NCBI GenBank assembly: GCA_016177735.1
Contig: JACOUS010000041.1
Location: 47,880-111,879, forward strand
Length of the DNA: 64,000 bases
From: Ignavibacteriales bacterium
Lineage (GTDB): Bacteria; Bacteroidota; Ignavibacteria; Ignavibacteriales; Melioribacteraceae
Direction: 5' to 3'
The translations under genes were made by a program, and so were the position numbers. The notes beneath the pieces were generated by a model. It did not search any database. It was not told the DNA's origin and was given only the letters and a program-made list of their open reading frames with translations. Below are positions 9,672 to 18,912 of this stretch, in pieces. The stretch's first letter is position 1. Each line of letters begins with the position of its first letter.

Positions 9672-10622
9672 TTGGAACGCGAACCGATAATATTTTCCGG
9701 CAGTTCGAACAGAGAACTTACTACTAAAATCTGCGCATACCTTAGTTTACCGATAGGTAGAATTGAACTGAGACGATTCAGCGACGGCGAGATTTGGGCT
9801 AAGTATATGGATAATGTGCGCGGAAGGGATGTTTATATTGTTCAATCTACTCATCCCCCGGCAGAAAATTTAATGGAACTGCTAATAATGATTGATGCCG
9901 CTAAAAGAGCTTCGGCAAAAAGAGTGACGGCTGTAATTCCATATTTCGGCTATGCACGCCAGGATAGAAAAGATCAACCGCGCGTTGCTATTACCGCTAA
10001 ACTTGTAGCTAATTTAATAACAATAGCCGGCGCCGATAAAGTTATAACAATGGATTTACATGCACCGCAAATACAAGGATTTTTCGATATTCCGTTCGAT
10101 CACTTGTATGCTTCACCGGTCTTTACTGTTTTATTCAAAGATAAAATTTCCAATTTAGCGGTTGTTTCTCCGGATATCGGCGGAATAAAACTTGCACGTT
10201 CTTATGCGAACAGATTAGATGCTAATCTTGTTGTTATTGATAAAAGAAGACCAAAACATAATGTTGCTGAAGTGATGAATATTATCGGTGAAGTTAAAGA
10301 TAGAAATGTTCTTTTGGTTGATGATCTGATTGATACCGGCGGTACTTTTATATCTGCTGTAAAAACATTAAAAGAACGCGGTGCAAAAGAAATCTATGCT
10401 GCAATTTCTCACCCGCTCCTTTCTGGCGAAGCAGTATCAAGAATTGAAAATTCGGAAATTACTACAGTGTATGTTACAGACAGCATTCCGCTAAAAAATA
10501 TTATATCAAAGAAAATTGTTGTAAGAAGTGCATCAAATTTATTGGCAGAAGCAATTCTTAGATCAAACAAGAATGAATCAATCAGTTCTTTGTTCGAAAT
10601 AGACAAAGATCAAATTAGTTAG
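9672..10622 (+). CDS. prs: Ribose-phosphate pyrophosphokinase (PRPP synthetase)
   Basis: Makes phosphoribosyl pyrophosphate from ribose 5-phosphate and ATP for nucleotide, His and Trp synthesis. Visible motifs are the ATP-loop region YFGYARQDRKDQPR (about residue 90-105), the divalent-cation site around MDLHAPQIQGFF (about 120-135), and the PRPP-binding loop VLLVDDLIDTGGT (about 212-225). Starting at the TTG at 9672 gives 316 residues and an N-terminus (EREPIIFSG) that aligns in length with known enzymes. A TTG at 9642 would add ten residues but overlaps the promoter. Followed after 24 bases by rplY and then pth, an arrangement also known in other bacteria. Confidence 0.95.
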   Translation: MEREPIIFSGSSNRELTTKICAYLSLPIGRIELRRFSDGEIWAKYMDNVRGRDVYIVQSTHPPAENLMELLIMIDAAKRASAKRVTAVIPYFGYARQDRKDQPRVAITAKLVANLITIAGADKVITMDLHAPQIQGFFDIPFDHLYASPVFTVLFKDKISNLAVVSPDIGGIKLARSYANRLDANLVVIDKRRPKHNVAEVMNIIGEVKDRNVLLVDDLIDTGGTFISAVKTLKERGAKEIYAAISHPLLSGEAVSRIENSEITTVYVTDSIPLKNIISKKIVVRSASNLLAEAILRSNKNESISSLFEIDKDQIS

Positions 10623-10646
10623 AATATATTTAGGAGTAACTCACCA

Positions 10647-11288
10647 ATGTCAGAAATAAGCATTAAGGCAAAACGCAGATCCTTAAGTACAAAAGGCGCA
10701 GTAAATAAATTAAGAAAGCAAGGCGAAGTCCCCGGCGTCTTTTATAGTAAAGGTGAAGAACCGATTGCAATTTCATTAGAAGAAAAATCACTGAAACCGC
10801 TTGTCTATACTTCCGAAACGCATATTGTTGACTTGAAAATAGATGATGCAGATTCAAAGAAAACTATATTAAAAGGCATTCAGTTCGATCCGGTTACAGA
10901 CAAGATAATTCATTTCGATTTTCAGGGAATTTCCCTTTTCGAAGAAATTGTTATTGAAGTACCGGTTGTACTTGAAGGACAGCCGAAGGGTGCCAAAGAC
11001 GGCGGCGTTCTTCAGCATCAAATGCATAAACTTCAGATTTCATGTCTGCCCGGCGATATTCCACAGCATATTACAATTGATGTTGCCAACCTCGGCGTAG
11101 GAGAATCTGTTCATGTTAAGGATTTGAATATTGCCAAAGCAAAAATTCTTAATAACGCAGATGTAATAGTTGCATCAGTTGTAATACCGCGTGTTGCTGC
11201 TGAAGCATCTGCTGCTGAAGCCGGTGCCGAAGCTAAAGCAGAGCCTGAAATTATCGGTAAAGGAAAAACTGCAGAAGAAGAGGAATAA
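10647..11288 (+). CDS. rplY: 50S ribosomal protein L25, CTC (long) form
   Basis: Binds 5S rRNA in the large subunit. The N-terminal L25 domain (residues 1-90) is followed by the TL5/CTC beta domain (about 95-185, with the VVLEGQPKGAKDGGVL motif), and a low-complexity Ala/Glu tail ends the protein (190-213). The 213-residue length is typical of the long CTC form, not the short E. coli form. An AGGAG ribosome site precedes the ATG. It lies between prs and pth with short gaps, so one transcript is likely. Confidence 0.95.
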   Translation: MSEISIKAKRRSLSTKGAVNKLRKQGEVPGVFYSKGEEPIAISLEEKSLKPLVYTSETHIVDLKIDDADSKKTILKGIQFDPVTDKIIHFDFQGISLFEEIVIEVPVVLEGQPKGAKDGGVLQHQMHKLQISCLPGDIPQHITIDVANLGVGESVHVKDLNIAKAKILNNADVIVASVVIPRVAAEASAAEAGAEAKAEPEIIGKGKTAEEEE

Positions 11289-11294
11289 TTTATT

Positions 11295-11906
11295 TTGCGC
11301 TGCATAGTTGGGCTGGGCAATCCGGGTAAAAAATACCAATTGACCAGACATAATGTAGGATTTTTAATTCTCGATTCTTTTGCACTAAAACATAAAATAA
11401 ATTTCTTCCCATCAAAGCGGGATTACTTTTATTCGGAAGGCAGTTTAATGTCTTCCGATTTTTTTTTGCTCAAACCTACAACATATATGAATTTGAGCGG
11501 CACCGCCGTTTTAGATTTTGTTGACGAGCACAAAATCAGCTTTGATGATCTTCTTGTTATTGTTGACGATATTAATCTTGAGTTCGGTAAAATACGTTTG
11601 AGAAAAAGCGGCGGCGATGGAGGGCATAACGGATTAAACTCCATTATCTATCACCTACAGTCAGAAGAATTTCCACGTTTAAGATTCGGTGTGGGTAGTC
11701 AATTTGAAAAAGGAAGTATGGCAGATTACGTTCTGCAAAAATTCAGCAATGACGAACTAAAACTGTTAAACTCCAAATTTGATTTTGCCGTAGAACTAAT
11801 TGAAAAATTTATTACCGGCGGATACAAATCCATGTCGGATCATTTCAGTAAACAATCTCGAACACTAAACAATAATCAAGACAACTCCCACAAGGAGTTA
11901 AACTAG
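11295..11906 (+). CDS. pth: Peptidyl-tRNA hydrolase
   Basis: Releases stalled peptides from tRNA by cleaving the ester bond. The signature GLGNPGKKY (residues 6-14) and the catalytic His in TRHNVGF (His19) are present, as are the conserved Asp in VDDINLEFG and the GGxxGHNGL substrate loop (GGDGGHNGL). 203 residues, slightly longer than average because of a polar tail. The start is a TTG only six bases after the rplY stop, and the gene is probably cotranscribed with it. Confidence 0.95.
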   Translation: MRCIVGLGNPGKKYQLTRHNVGFLILDSFALKHKINFFPSKRDYFYSEGSLMSSDFFLLKPTTYMNLSGTAVLDFVDEHKISFDDLLVIVDDINLEFGKIRLRKSGGDGGHNGLNSIIYHLQSEEFPRLRFGVGSQFEKGSMADYVLQKFSNDELKLLNSKFDFAVELIEKFITGGYKSMSDHFSKQSRTLNNNQDNSHKELN

Positions 11907-11916
11907 GAGATATTTT

Positions 11917-13998
11917 ATGACATTCCTCATATATCTAATTCCTCTTTTCGGAATTCTCGCACTTCTATATTCATACTTGAAAAATGCCTGGGTCTCAAAA
12001 CAAGATCCCGGCACAGAAAGAATGATAGAAATTTCAAATTATATAAAAGAAGGTGCAATCGCTTTTCTCAAAACAGAATATAAAATTTTATTTGTCTTTG
12101 TAATCTCAGTTGGAATTTTACTTGCCGTTTCAAATATTGGAAGAAAAGATTCTTCGTGGCTGATTGCCGTATCATTTGTTGTCGGTGCATTCTGCTCTGC
12201 ACTTGCCGGATTTTTAGGAATGATCGCTGCAACAAAAGCGAATGTTAGAACAACAAATGCCGCACGCAAAGGTTTGGGGCAAGCTCTCGAAATTGCTTTC
12301 TCCGGCGGTTCAATTATGGGAATGAACGTAGTCGGTCTCGGAATTTTCGGACTCGGAACTTTATTCCTTATCTATTCAAAACTTTGGGATGTTTCAAACA
12401 CGTTTGATTTGGCAATTGTGATAAATGTTATTTCGGGATTTTCACTCGGCGCATCTTCAATCGCACTTTTTGCAAGAGTCGGCGGAGGCATTTATACAAA
12501 AGCCGCCGATGTTGGCGCAGATCTCGCCGGAAAAGTTTATGAAGGAATTCCCGAAGATGATCCGCGCAACCCGGCAGTAATTGCCGATAACGTTGGCGAT
12601 AATGTAGGAGACGTTGCCGGCATGGGCGCCGATTTGTTTGAATCGTATGTTGGTGCAATTGTAGGCACAATGGTGCTCGGCGCTGTTTTCGCAACTCCTG
12701 AAGTTCCCGAAATTGGTCTTGAAGCGGTAATACTTCCTTTGCTTCTTGCCGGTGTTGGAATTTTATTATCAATAGTCGGCGCTTTTTTCGTAAAAGTAAA
12801 AGAAGGCGGCAATCCGCAAAAAGCACTTAACACCGGAGAATTTCTTGCCGCCGGTCTAATGATAATCGCTTCATATTTTATCATAACAAATGTTCTGCCT
12901 GAAAGCTGGTCGTTCGAAGGATTTAATTACACAAGTGTTGGAATTTTTTATGCAACGCTGATCGGTCTTGCGGCTGGGGTTTTAATCGGAATGATTACGG
13001 AATATTATACGAGCACTTCCAACAAGCCTGTATTTTCGATTGCCAACCAATCAATTACCGGCGTTGCAACAAACATCATTGCCGGTTTGGGTGTTGGAAT
13101 GATGTCCACTGCATTGCCAATAATTATTATCGCACTCGGAATTATCGGCTCACATTACTTTGCAAATTTGTACGGTATTGCAATTGCCGCACTTGGAATG
13201 TTATCAACAACCGGTATTCAATTAGCAGTTGATGCCTACGGTCCAATTTCAGATAATGCCGGCGGAATTGCAGAGATGTCCGAATTACCAAAAGAAGTTC
13301 GTGAAAGAACTGATAAACTTGATGCAGTCGGAAATACAACGGCTGCAATCGGAAAAGGTTTTGCAATTGGTTCGGCGGCGCTAACTGCGCTCGCATTATT
13401 TTCTGCATACATGCATCAAGCGGATATAAAAGTAATTGATATGGCACAGCCGGTTATTATGGGAGGTTTGTTTATTGGTGCAATGCTTCCCTTTTTATTT
13501 TCTGCATTGGCAATGAACGCTGTTGGAAGAGCCGCAAAACAAATGATCATCGAAGTCGGCAGACAATTCAAAGAAATAAAAGGATTAAGAGAAGGAACCG
13601 CCAAAGCAGAATATTCAAAATGTGTTGAAATTTCTACGAGAGCCGCAATAAAAGAAATGATTATTCCAGGGATAATGGCTGTTGTAATTCCGGTAGCAAT
13701 CGGTTTCATTAGCAAAGAAATGTTAGCCGGCGTTCTCGGCGGTGTTACGGTAAGCGGAGTTTTGTTGGCAATCTTCCAATCAAATTCCGGAGGTGCATGG
13801 GATAATGCAAAAAAACTTATTGAAGGCGGAATCGAAATAGAAGGTTTTACTTATGTAAAAGGATCGGATGCTCATAAAGCCGCTGTTGTTGGCGATACTG
13901 TTGGTGATCCGTTCAAAGATACATCGGGACCATCACTTAACATTCTAATTAAATTGATGTCGGTGGTCTCATTAGTTATTGCGCCGCTGATTAAATAG
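11917..13998 (+). CDS. hppA: Membrane-bound ion-translocating pyrophosphatase
   Basis: Couples hydrolysis of pyrophosphate to pumping of H+ or Na+ across the inner membrane. The 693-residue protein is mostly membrane helices (about 16). The pyrophosphate-binding signature [13 protein letters not shown] (about residues 193-205) and the Asp-rich [12 protein letters not shown] (about 227-238) are intact, as is the second site near [14 protein letters not shown] at the C-terminus. The segment [11 protein letters not shown] (about 471) has Ala where the K+-independent subclass has Lys, so I infer a K+-dependent enzyme, a group that includes Na+ pumps. AGGAGA ribosome site. It fits with the PPi-producing ppdK elsewhere in the window. 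Confidence 0.95.
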   Translation: MTFLIYLIPLFGILALLYSYLKNAWVSKQDPGTERMIEISNYIKEGAIAFLKTEYKILFVFVISVGILLAVSNIGRKDSSWLIAVSFVVGAFCSALAGFLGMIAATKANVRTTNAARKGLGQALEIAFSGGSIMGMNVVGLGIFGLGTLFLIYSKLWDVSNTFDLAIVINVISGFSLGASSIALFARVGGGIYTKAADVGADLAGKVYEGIPEDDPRNPAVIADNVGDNVGDVAGMGADLFESYVGAIVGTMVLGAVFATPEVPEIGLEAVILPLLLAGVGILLSIVGAFFVKVKEGGNPQKALNTGEFLAAGLMIIASYFIITNVLPESWSFEGFNYTSVGIFYATLIGLAAGVLIGMITEYYTSTSNKPVFSIANQSITGVATNIIAGLGVGMMSTALPIIIIALGIIGSHYFANLYGIAIAALGMLSTTGIQLAVDAYGPISDNAGGIAEMSELPKEVRERTDKLDAVGNTTAAIGKGFAIGSAALTALALFSAYMHQADIKVIDMAQPVIMGGLFIGAMLPFLFSALAMNAVGRAAKQMIIEVGRQFKEIKGLREGTAKAEYSKCVEISTRAAIKEMIIPGIMAVVIPVAIGFISKEMLAGVLGGVTVSGVLLAIFQSNSGGAWDNAKKLIEGGIEIEGFTYVKGSDAHKAAVVGDTVGDPFKDTSGPSLNILIKLMSVVSLVIAPLIK

Positions 13999-14026
13999 TC
14001 TTATTTTTAGCGGTCATTTTTGTAAA

Positions 14027-14083
14027 CCCTGCTTCCCGCCATCAAGAGTGAGGAAGCCTAAACGTCCATAGGGAGGTGAAATA
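14027..14083 (+). promoter_or_regulatory. Candidate S6:S18-type ribosomal-protein leader
   Basis: The leader before rpsF can fold into a hairpin GCTTCC (14031-14036) with GGAAGC (14052-14057), enclosed by CCCT (14027-14030) with AGGG (14070-14073). The outer arm pairs with the ribosome-binding sequence GGGAGG, and the loop begins CCGCC. This layout resembles the S6:S18 autoregulatory leader, where the protein pair binds a CCG-containing loop. No covariation test was possible. Confidence 0.4.
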
Positions 14084-14473
14084 ATGAAATACGCGCAGTA
14101 CGAAAGCGTTGTAATAATTAATGCAGCGCTTGAAGATGAGCATGTTGATTCAACTGTAGCTCGTTTACGAGAAGTAATTACCAGCCATGGCGGAGAAATT
14201 GCCGCAGTAGATAAATGGGGCAGAAAACGTCTCGCTTATCCAATCAAAAAAGCTAAAAGCGGTTACTATGTTGTCTATCGTTTTAAAGCTCCAACCGATT
14301 TGATCGCAGTACTCGAAAGAAATTATCGCTTGGATGAAAATATTTTCCGCTATTTAACTATTTCCTTAAATAAGTTTGCTCTTGAAGCAATAGCAAAACA
14401 AAAAGAATCTTCCAAAGCAGTTGAATCAGCCGCTGCAGAAGATCAAACTAAACCAAACGAAAGTAAAGAATAA
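14084..14473 (+). CDS. rpsF: 30S ribosomal protein S6
   Basis: Small-subunit protein that pairs with S18. The ferredoxin-like S6 fold covers residues 1-100 with the conserved stretch WGRRLAYPI-like GRKRLAYPIKKAKSGYY and the YRLDENIFRYL segment. A polar tail rich in Glu, Ser and Ala ends the 129-residue protein. Strong ribosome site GGGAGGTGA. First gene of rpsF-ssb-rpsR-rplI, the standard operon order. Confidence 0.97.
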   Translation: MKYAQYESVVIINAALEDEHVDSTVARLREVITSHGGEIAAVDKWGRKRLAYPIKKAKSGYYVVYRFKAPTDLIAVLERNYRLDENIFRYLTISLNKFALEAIAKQKESSKAVESAAAEDQTKPNESKE

Positions 14474-14500
14474 CAACTAAGTCAAGTAAGGGAGGTTACG

Positions 14501-14971
14501 ATGGCTGAATTAAAGATGCCAGAGTTAAACAGTGTTATTGTTGCAGGCAACTTAACAAAAGATCCTGTATTCAGACAAACATCAAACAATACACCTGTTG
14601 TTAATTTCCACATTGCTGCAAACCGCAGATACAAAGACAGCAGTAATCAATGGCAAGAAGATGTATGTTATGTTGGCGTTGTTGCTTGGAATAAATTAGC
14701 CGATAGCTGTAAAGACCGCCTCAAAAAAGGCAGTGCAGTTTTAATTGACGGCGAGCTGCAGAGCAGAACTTTCAAAACAGAAGACGGCAAAAATAGAACT
14801 GTTGTTGAAATAAAAGCTAAAAGGATCCAGTTCTTGAACAAATTCAACAAAACACAAGGCAACGGTGAAAGCGATGTTATTGCTGAATCCGATGAAGCCG
14901 ACTATGAAGATAATACATTCGATAAATTTCTAACCGATGAAGAATCGAATCTTATGAAGGAAGGAAAATGA
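14501..14971 (+). CDS. ssb: Single-stranded DNA-binding protein
   Basis: OB-fold protein that coats single-stranded DNA. The core (residues 8-112) has the usual elements: [24 protein letters not shown] and a [11 protein letters not shown] end. The tail (115-156) is acidic but finishes [12 protein letters not shown] and lacks the terminal DDxPF-type tip with which SSB normally recruits partner proteins. The stop overlaps the start of rpsR by four bases. Position between rpsF and rpsR is the classical location. A second, canonical SSB may exist elsewhere in the genome. Confidence 0.93.
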   Translation: MAELKMPELNSVIVAGNLTKDPVFRQTSNNTPVVNFHIAANRRYKDSSNQWQEDVCYVGVVAWNKLADSCKDRLKKGSAVLIDGELQSRTFKTEDGKNRTVVEIKAKRIQFLNKFNKTQGNGESDVIAESDEADYEDNTFDKFLTDEESNLMKEGK

Positions 14972-15216
14972 GAAACACAAATAGAAATCCCTCTCGTAAC
15001 GGCATGAAGTCTACTAAAAAAGTTAAAAGAGTGATTGATGGTTACATCGACTATAAAGATACAAAACAACTCCAAAAGTTTTTGACTGACCAGGGTAAAA
15101 TTATTCCAAGAAGAATTACCGGGCTCAGTGCAAAACAACACCGCGAGTTAGTTACGGCTATTAAAAGAGCCCGTCACCTGGCAATTTTGCCATACATTTC
15201 AGAAGCAGTTAAGTAA
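14968..15216 (+). CDS. rpsR: 30S ribosomal protein S18
   Basis: An 82-residue basic protein of the small-subunit platform, partner of S6. The core [29 protein letters not shown] and ARHLAILPY is fully conserved. The N-terminus lacks the Cys pair seen in some S18 paralogs, so this is the zinc-free type. Overlaps ssb by ATGA, implying translational coupling. Confidence 0.97.
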   Translation: MRNTNRNPSRNGMKSTKKVKRVIDGYIDYKDTKQLQKFLTDQGKIIPRRITGLSAKQHRELVTAIKRARHLAILPYISEAVK

Positions 15217-15230
15217 TACGGAGCGATAAG

Positions 15231-15674
15231 ATGAAAGTAATACTTAGAAAAAATTTTGATCAGCTCGGCAAGGTGGGTGATATAGTTAGTGTTAAAGACG
15301 GTTATGCAAGAAACTATTTGATCCCAAGACAAATTGCTTACCAGGCTACTGCTGGTAATATCCGTACCTTGGAAGAAGAAAAAAAGCAGATTCAAAAGAA
15401 AGAAGCTAAAGAGCTTGAAACAGCTCAAACTTTTGCTGCCGAACTGGAAAAAGTATCGATCACAATACCGGTTACTGTTGGCGAAGAAGATAAAATTTTT
15501 GGTTCAGTTACAAGTCAAATGATTGCCGATGCTCTCAAAGAAAAAGGGCTCGAAGTTGACAAAAGGAAAATCGAAATTACCGAACCAATCAAATCACTTG
15601 GTATTTACAGCGTAACCATTAAAATTCACCCGAGCGTTTCTGCAATTGTTAAAACCTGGGTCGTAAGAGAATAG
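15231..15674 (+). CDS. rplI: 50S ribosomal protein L9
   Basis: Elongated large-subunit protein with two globular ends joined by a helix. N-terminal domain (residues 1-50) carries the VGDIVSVKDGYARNYLIP signature; residues 50-80 are the charged connecting helix; the C-terminal domain follows with GSVTSQMIADALKEKG. 147 residues, normal length. Last gene of the rpsF operon and followed immediately by a strong terminator. Confidence 0.97.
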   Translation: MKVILRKNFDQLGKVGDIVSVKDGYARNYLIPRQIAYQATAGNIRTLEEEKKQIQKKEAKELETAQTFAAELEKVSITIPVTVGEEDKIFGSVTSQMIADALKEKGLEVDKRKIEITEPIKSLGIYSVTIKIHPSVSAIVKTWVVRE

Positions 15675-15680
15675 ATTCCA

Positions 15681-15713
15681 AGGGGGCTGTCTTTATGAGC
15701 CCCCTCCTTTTTA
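15681..15713 (+). terminator. Rho-independent terminator after rplI
   Basis: Perfect 8-bp stem AGGGGGCT (15681-15688) with AGCCCCCT (15698-15705), nine-base loop, then a CCTTTTT run. It ends the rpsF-ssb-rpsR-rplI operon. Confidence 0.9.
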
Positions 15714-15751
15714 AATAAGCTTTTATTCATTAACTAAATTTAAGATTCGTA

Positions 15752-17644
15752 ATGAAAGAGATCAGATTCAGACTGTTCCTCATTATCGGCGCCATCGCTC
15801 TCAGCCTTTACCTCCTCTATCCTACATATCAAGATTACCAGAACGGCAATGAAGTAACTGAAAAATTGAAAAGTATTCAGGATAGTGTTAAAAAGAGCTC
15901 GCCCGTTATATCCAACCTGGAATTAAAAGAATTTATTCAGGACAAAAAAGACAGCATACTTACAAGTAACCCTGACTATAAAAGTGCACGCGAAAAAAGA
16001 ATTAAGCTCGGATTGGATCTGCAAGGCGGTATGTACATGGTAATGGAAGTTAACACTGCCAAATTACTTGAACGTCTCGCAAAAGATCCCGATGAGCAGT
16101 TTAAACAACTTCTTAATTATGCCGAATCGGAATCCAAACTTTCCGATGAAAACGTTGTTTCAATCCTTGCACGCAAGATGCAAGAAAAAGGAATTCGTTT
16201 GAGCAGGTATTTCGGCACAATTAGAGAAGATGATTCAAAAATTATCGGCAGACTTCTCGAACAAGAATCCGATGCGGTTACACGTGCTATAGAAATTATC
16301 AGAAACCGTGTCGATCAATACGGTGTTTCGGAGCCGAGCATTCAAAAACAAGGTTCGAGAAGAATCATTATAGAGCTTCCCGGTGTTGCACGCGAAGAAG
16401 AAGCTAAAAGACTTTTGCAAGGACGCGCTTTGCTCGAATTCAAACTCGTTAAAGATGCCGATTTTGCTCTTCCGATCATGAGCCGAATCGATGAAGTTCT
16501 TGCCGGGAAAGTTGATACTTCTGCTGTAAAAGATACGGCGGCAAAAAGTGACACAACAAAAAATCTTACAGAAGAACAATTCAAAAAAGAACATCCATTC
16601 TTTGCTGTTGCAAGATTGATCGATCAACAAGGAAGAACTGCAGATGCTTATGTTAAAGAATCCGATAAAACTTTATTAAGTTCATATCTTGAAAGACCGG
16701 AAGTTGCTAATGTACTTCCAAACAACGTTGAATTTGTTTACGAGGCTAAACCCGAAACTGCAGAAGACGGTTCCAACTTTTACAGAATGTACATGGTAAA
16801 CAGAGAACCGGAATTAACCGGCGGAGTTATTGTTGATGCACAAGCTAATATCGACCCAACCACCTCTTCCCCGATTGTTTCTATGCAGATGAATTCCGAA
16901 GGTGCAAGAGACTGGGCACGCATCACCGGTTCAAATGTAGACAAACGCTGCGCAATTGTTCTCGATGGCGTTGCTTATTCTGCACCGGTAATTCAAGGAA
17001 AAATTCCTACAGGTAATTCGCAAATCAGCGGCATGCCGAATCTCGAGGAAGCTAAACTTTTAGAGATTGTTCTTAAAGCCGGTGCTTTACCAGCTCCAAT
17101 TGATATTATTGAAGAAAGAACAATTGGTCCATCATTGGGTCAAGATTCAGTCAGTCAGGGATTTAATTCTGCATGGATCGGTTACGCAATGGTAGCGCTC
17201 TTTATGCTAATCTATTACAAAGCAGCCGGTTCAATTGCAGATATCGGAGTTATCGCAACAATTCTTTTCATACTCGGTGTGCTCTCCGGTTTCCAGGCAA
17301 CTTTAACTTTACCGGGTATTGCCGGAATTGTTTTAACAATGGGTATGGCGGTGGATGCAAACGTTCTGATTTATGAAAGAATTAGAGAAGAACTTGCAAC
17401 TGGAAAGACAGTAAAAGCCGCAATTGATAACGGATTTAAAATGTCTTTCTCTGCTATCTTCGATTCGAATATTACCACATTCATTACCGGTATTATTCTT
17501 TATCAGTTCGGCAGCGGACCGGTGCAAGGTTTTGCGTTAACACTTATGATTGGTATCGCCGCGAGTATGTTTAGTGCTCTTGTGATTGTTAGAGTTCTGT
17601 TCGATTATATGACTTCAAAAGGAATTAAAATAAATGTCGGTTAA
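15752..17644 (+). CDS. secD: Protein translocase subunit SecD
   Basis: RND-like helper of the Sec translocon that uses the proton gradient to pull proteins through the membrane. One N-terminal membrane helix (about residues 8-24), a long periplasmic part containing KLGLDLQGGMYM (about 88-98) and the P1 head, then five membrane helices from about 470 with TMGMAVDANVLIYERIREE in the fourth. 630 residues; an insertion of about 80 residues near 250-330 makes it a little longer than minimal SecD. secF follows after 18 bases, so the pair is one operon. Confidence 0.96.
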   Translation: MKEIRFRLFLIIGAIALSLYLLYPTYQDYQNGNEVTEKLKSIQDSVKKSSPVISNLELKEFIQDKKDSILTSNPDYKSAREKRIKLGLDLQGGMYMVMEVNTAKLLERLAKDPDEQFKQLLNYAESESKLSDENVVSILARKMQEKGIRLSRYFGTIREDDSKIIGRLLEQESDAVTRAIEIIRNRVDQYGVSEPSIQKQGSRRIIIELPGVAREEEAKRLLQGRALLEFKLVKDADFALPIMSRIDEVLAGKVDTSAVKDTAAKSDTTKNLTEEQFKKEHPFFAVARLIDQQGRTADAYVKESDKTLLSSYLERPEVANVLPNNVEFVYEAKPETAEDGSNFYRMYMVNREPELTGGVIVDAQANIDPTTSSPIVSMQMNSEGARDWARITGSNVDKRCAIVLDGVAYSAPVIQGKIPTGNSQISGMPNLEEAKLLEIVLKAGALPAPIDIIEERTIGPSLGQDSVSQGFNSAWIGYAMVALFMLIYYKAAGSIADIGVIATILFILGVLSGFQATLTLPGIAGIVLTMGMAVDANVLIYERIREELATGKTVKAAIDNGFKMSFSAIFDSNITTFITGIILYQFGSGPVQGFALTLMIGIAASMFSALVIVRVLFDYMTSKGIKINVG

Positions 17645-17662
17645 TTAGGAGATATTTTATAA

Positions 17663-18802
17663 ATGCGAATATTCGAGAACTTACATATCGACTTCATGGG
17701 CAAAAGAAGTCTTTTCTACATAGTCTCTTCGGTTATAATTTTATTTGGTGTGTTGAGCATCTTATTCAGAGGATTGGTATTCGGCATCGATTTCAAAGGC
17801 GGTTCGGAAATTGCTTTGCAATTTGAAGACCCGGTTGAAATCAGCGAAATCAGATCGGTTGTAGATAAGCTCGGTCTTGGCAATGTTGAAGTCAAAACTT
17901 TCGGCGGTTCTACCGGAATCCTTCTTCGTACTGAACTTCAGGAAATTCCGGCTAAAGTTTTGCCGTCGGTAAAAACAAGAATAAATAATATTATTGCCGG
18001 AACATACCCCGGTCTTCAAAAACAGATTGTTGACTCGTCTGCAAGCTCGATCACTTTCAATTTTCCTGATCCGCAGACTGCAGAAGTTCTTAACAACAGA
18101 TTATACAGTGCGGGTTTTCAAACTGCAAAAGTTTCCGAAGAACCGGCAAACACCGGTGTTGTTGTTAGAGTTGGAATTGCAGATTGGGTTAAAGAAAATT
18201 TGAGCGAAAAATACGCTAACAATCCGTTCTCCGTTTTGAAGGAAGAAAAAGTTGGACCTAAAATCGGTAAAGAACTTAAAACCGATGCACTTTTTGCAGT
18301 TCTTCTTTCGCTGGTTGTAATATTAATTTATCTCGCATTCAGATTTAAATTTACTTTTGCCGTTGGCGCTGTAGCCGCACTCTTTCACGATGTTTTGATA
18401 ACGCTCGGTATTTTTGCTTTGTTGTACGGCGTAATACCCGGCTTCAATCTCGAAATTTCCGTTACTGTTGTTGCAGCATTTCTCACACTCATCGGTTATT
18501 CGATCAACGATACAGTGGTTGTTTTCGATAGAGTCCGTGAGAATTTGAAAATTCATAAAACTCTTCCGCTTGAAGAAAACATGAATACGGCAATCAACAG
18601 AACAATGAGCAGAACAATAATAACCGGCTTCACAACATTAATTTCCGTTATCATTCTCCTTCTTGTTGGCGGCGAAGTTTTGAGAGGTTTTGCATTTGCT
18701 CTGTTCATCGGTATGATCACCGGAACTTACTCTTCGATATTCGTTGCAAGCGCATTCGTTTTGGAAGTTGCCAACAGAACAAATAAAAAAGTAGAGTTCT
18801 AA
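17663..18802 (+). CDS. secF: Protein translocase subunit SecF
   Basis: Partner of SecD. First membrane helix at about residues 15-35, then VFGIDFKGGSEIAL, a short periplasmic domain (to about 200), and five further helices. The diagnostic IGYSINDTVVVFDRVREN is at about 275-292. 379 residues. A ribosome site AGGAGATATTTTAT like that of hppA precedes it. A bidirectional terminator separates it from the convergent phosphatase gene. Confidence 0.96.
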   Translation: MRIFENLHIDFMGKRSLFYIVSSVIILFGVLSILFRGLVFGIDFKGGSEIALQFEDPVEISEIRSVVDKLGLGNVEVKTFGGSTGILLRTELQEIPAKVLPSVKTRINNIIAGTYPGLQKQIVDSSASSITFNFPDPQTAEVLNNRLYSAGFQTAKVSEEPANTGVVVRVGIADWVKENLSEKYANNPFSVLKEEKVGPKIGKELKTDALFAVLLSLVVILIYLAFRFKFTFAVGAVAALFHDVLITLGIFALLYGVIPGFNLEISVTVVAAFLTLIGYSINDTVVVFDRVRENLKIHKTLPLEENMNTAINRTMSRTIITGFTTLISVIILLLVGGEVLRGFAFALFIGMITGTYSSIFVASAFVLEVANRTNKKVEF

Positions 18803-18826
18803 TTTTTCTGTTATTTGGTTTGAAAC

Positions 18827-18861
18827 AAAAAAGCCTCTCAATTTTTTGAGAGGCTTTTTTT
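18827..18861. terminator. Bidirectional rho-independent terminator
   Basis: GCCTCTCAA (18833-18841) pairs with TTGAGAGGC (18846-18854) around a TTTT loop; an A run precedes and a T run follows, so it can stop transcription of secF and of the minus-strand phosphatase operon alike. Confidence 0.9.
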
Positions 18862-18868
18862 ATTCTTT

Positions 18869-18897
18869 GTAGGGAACGCAAAATTTGCGTTCCCTAC
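18869..18897. repeat. 29-bp near-perfect palindrome
   Basis: GTAGGGAACGCAAA (18869-18882) is followed after one base by its exact reverse complement (18884-18897). It lies just past the terminator above and before the end of the phosphatase gene. It may be a second terminator for the minus strand, or a member of a dispersed palindromic repeat. Confidence 0.6.
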
Positions 18898-18912
18898 TTT
18901 ACACAAAACACA

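Noticed and set aside
12428..12826. 132-codon Arg/Gln/Leu-rich minus-strand frame inside hppA
   Set aside because: Composition is an artefact of reading the Ala/Gly-rich pyrophosphatase gene backwards.
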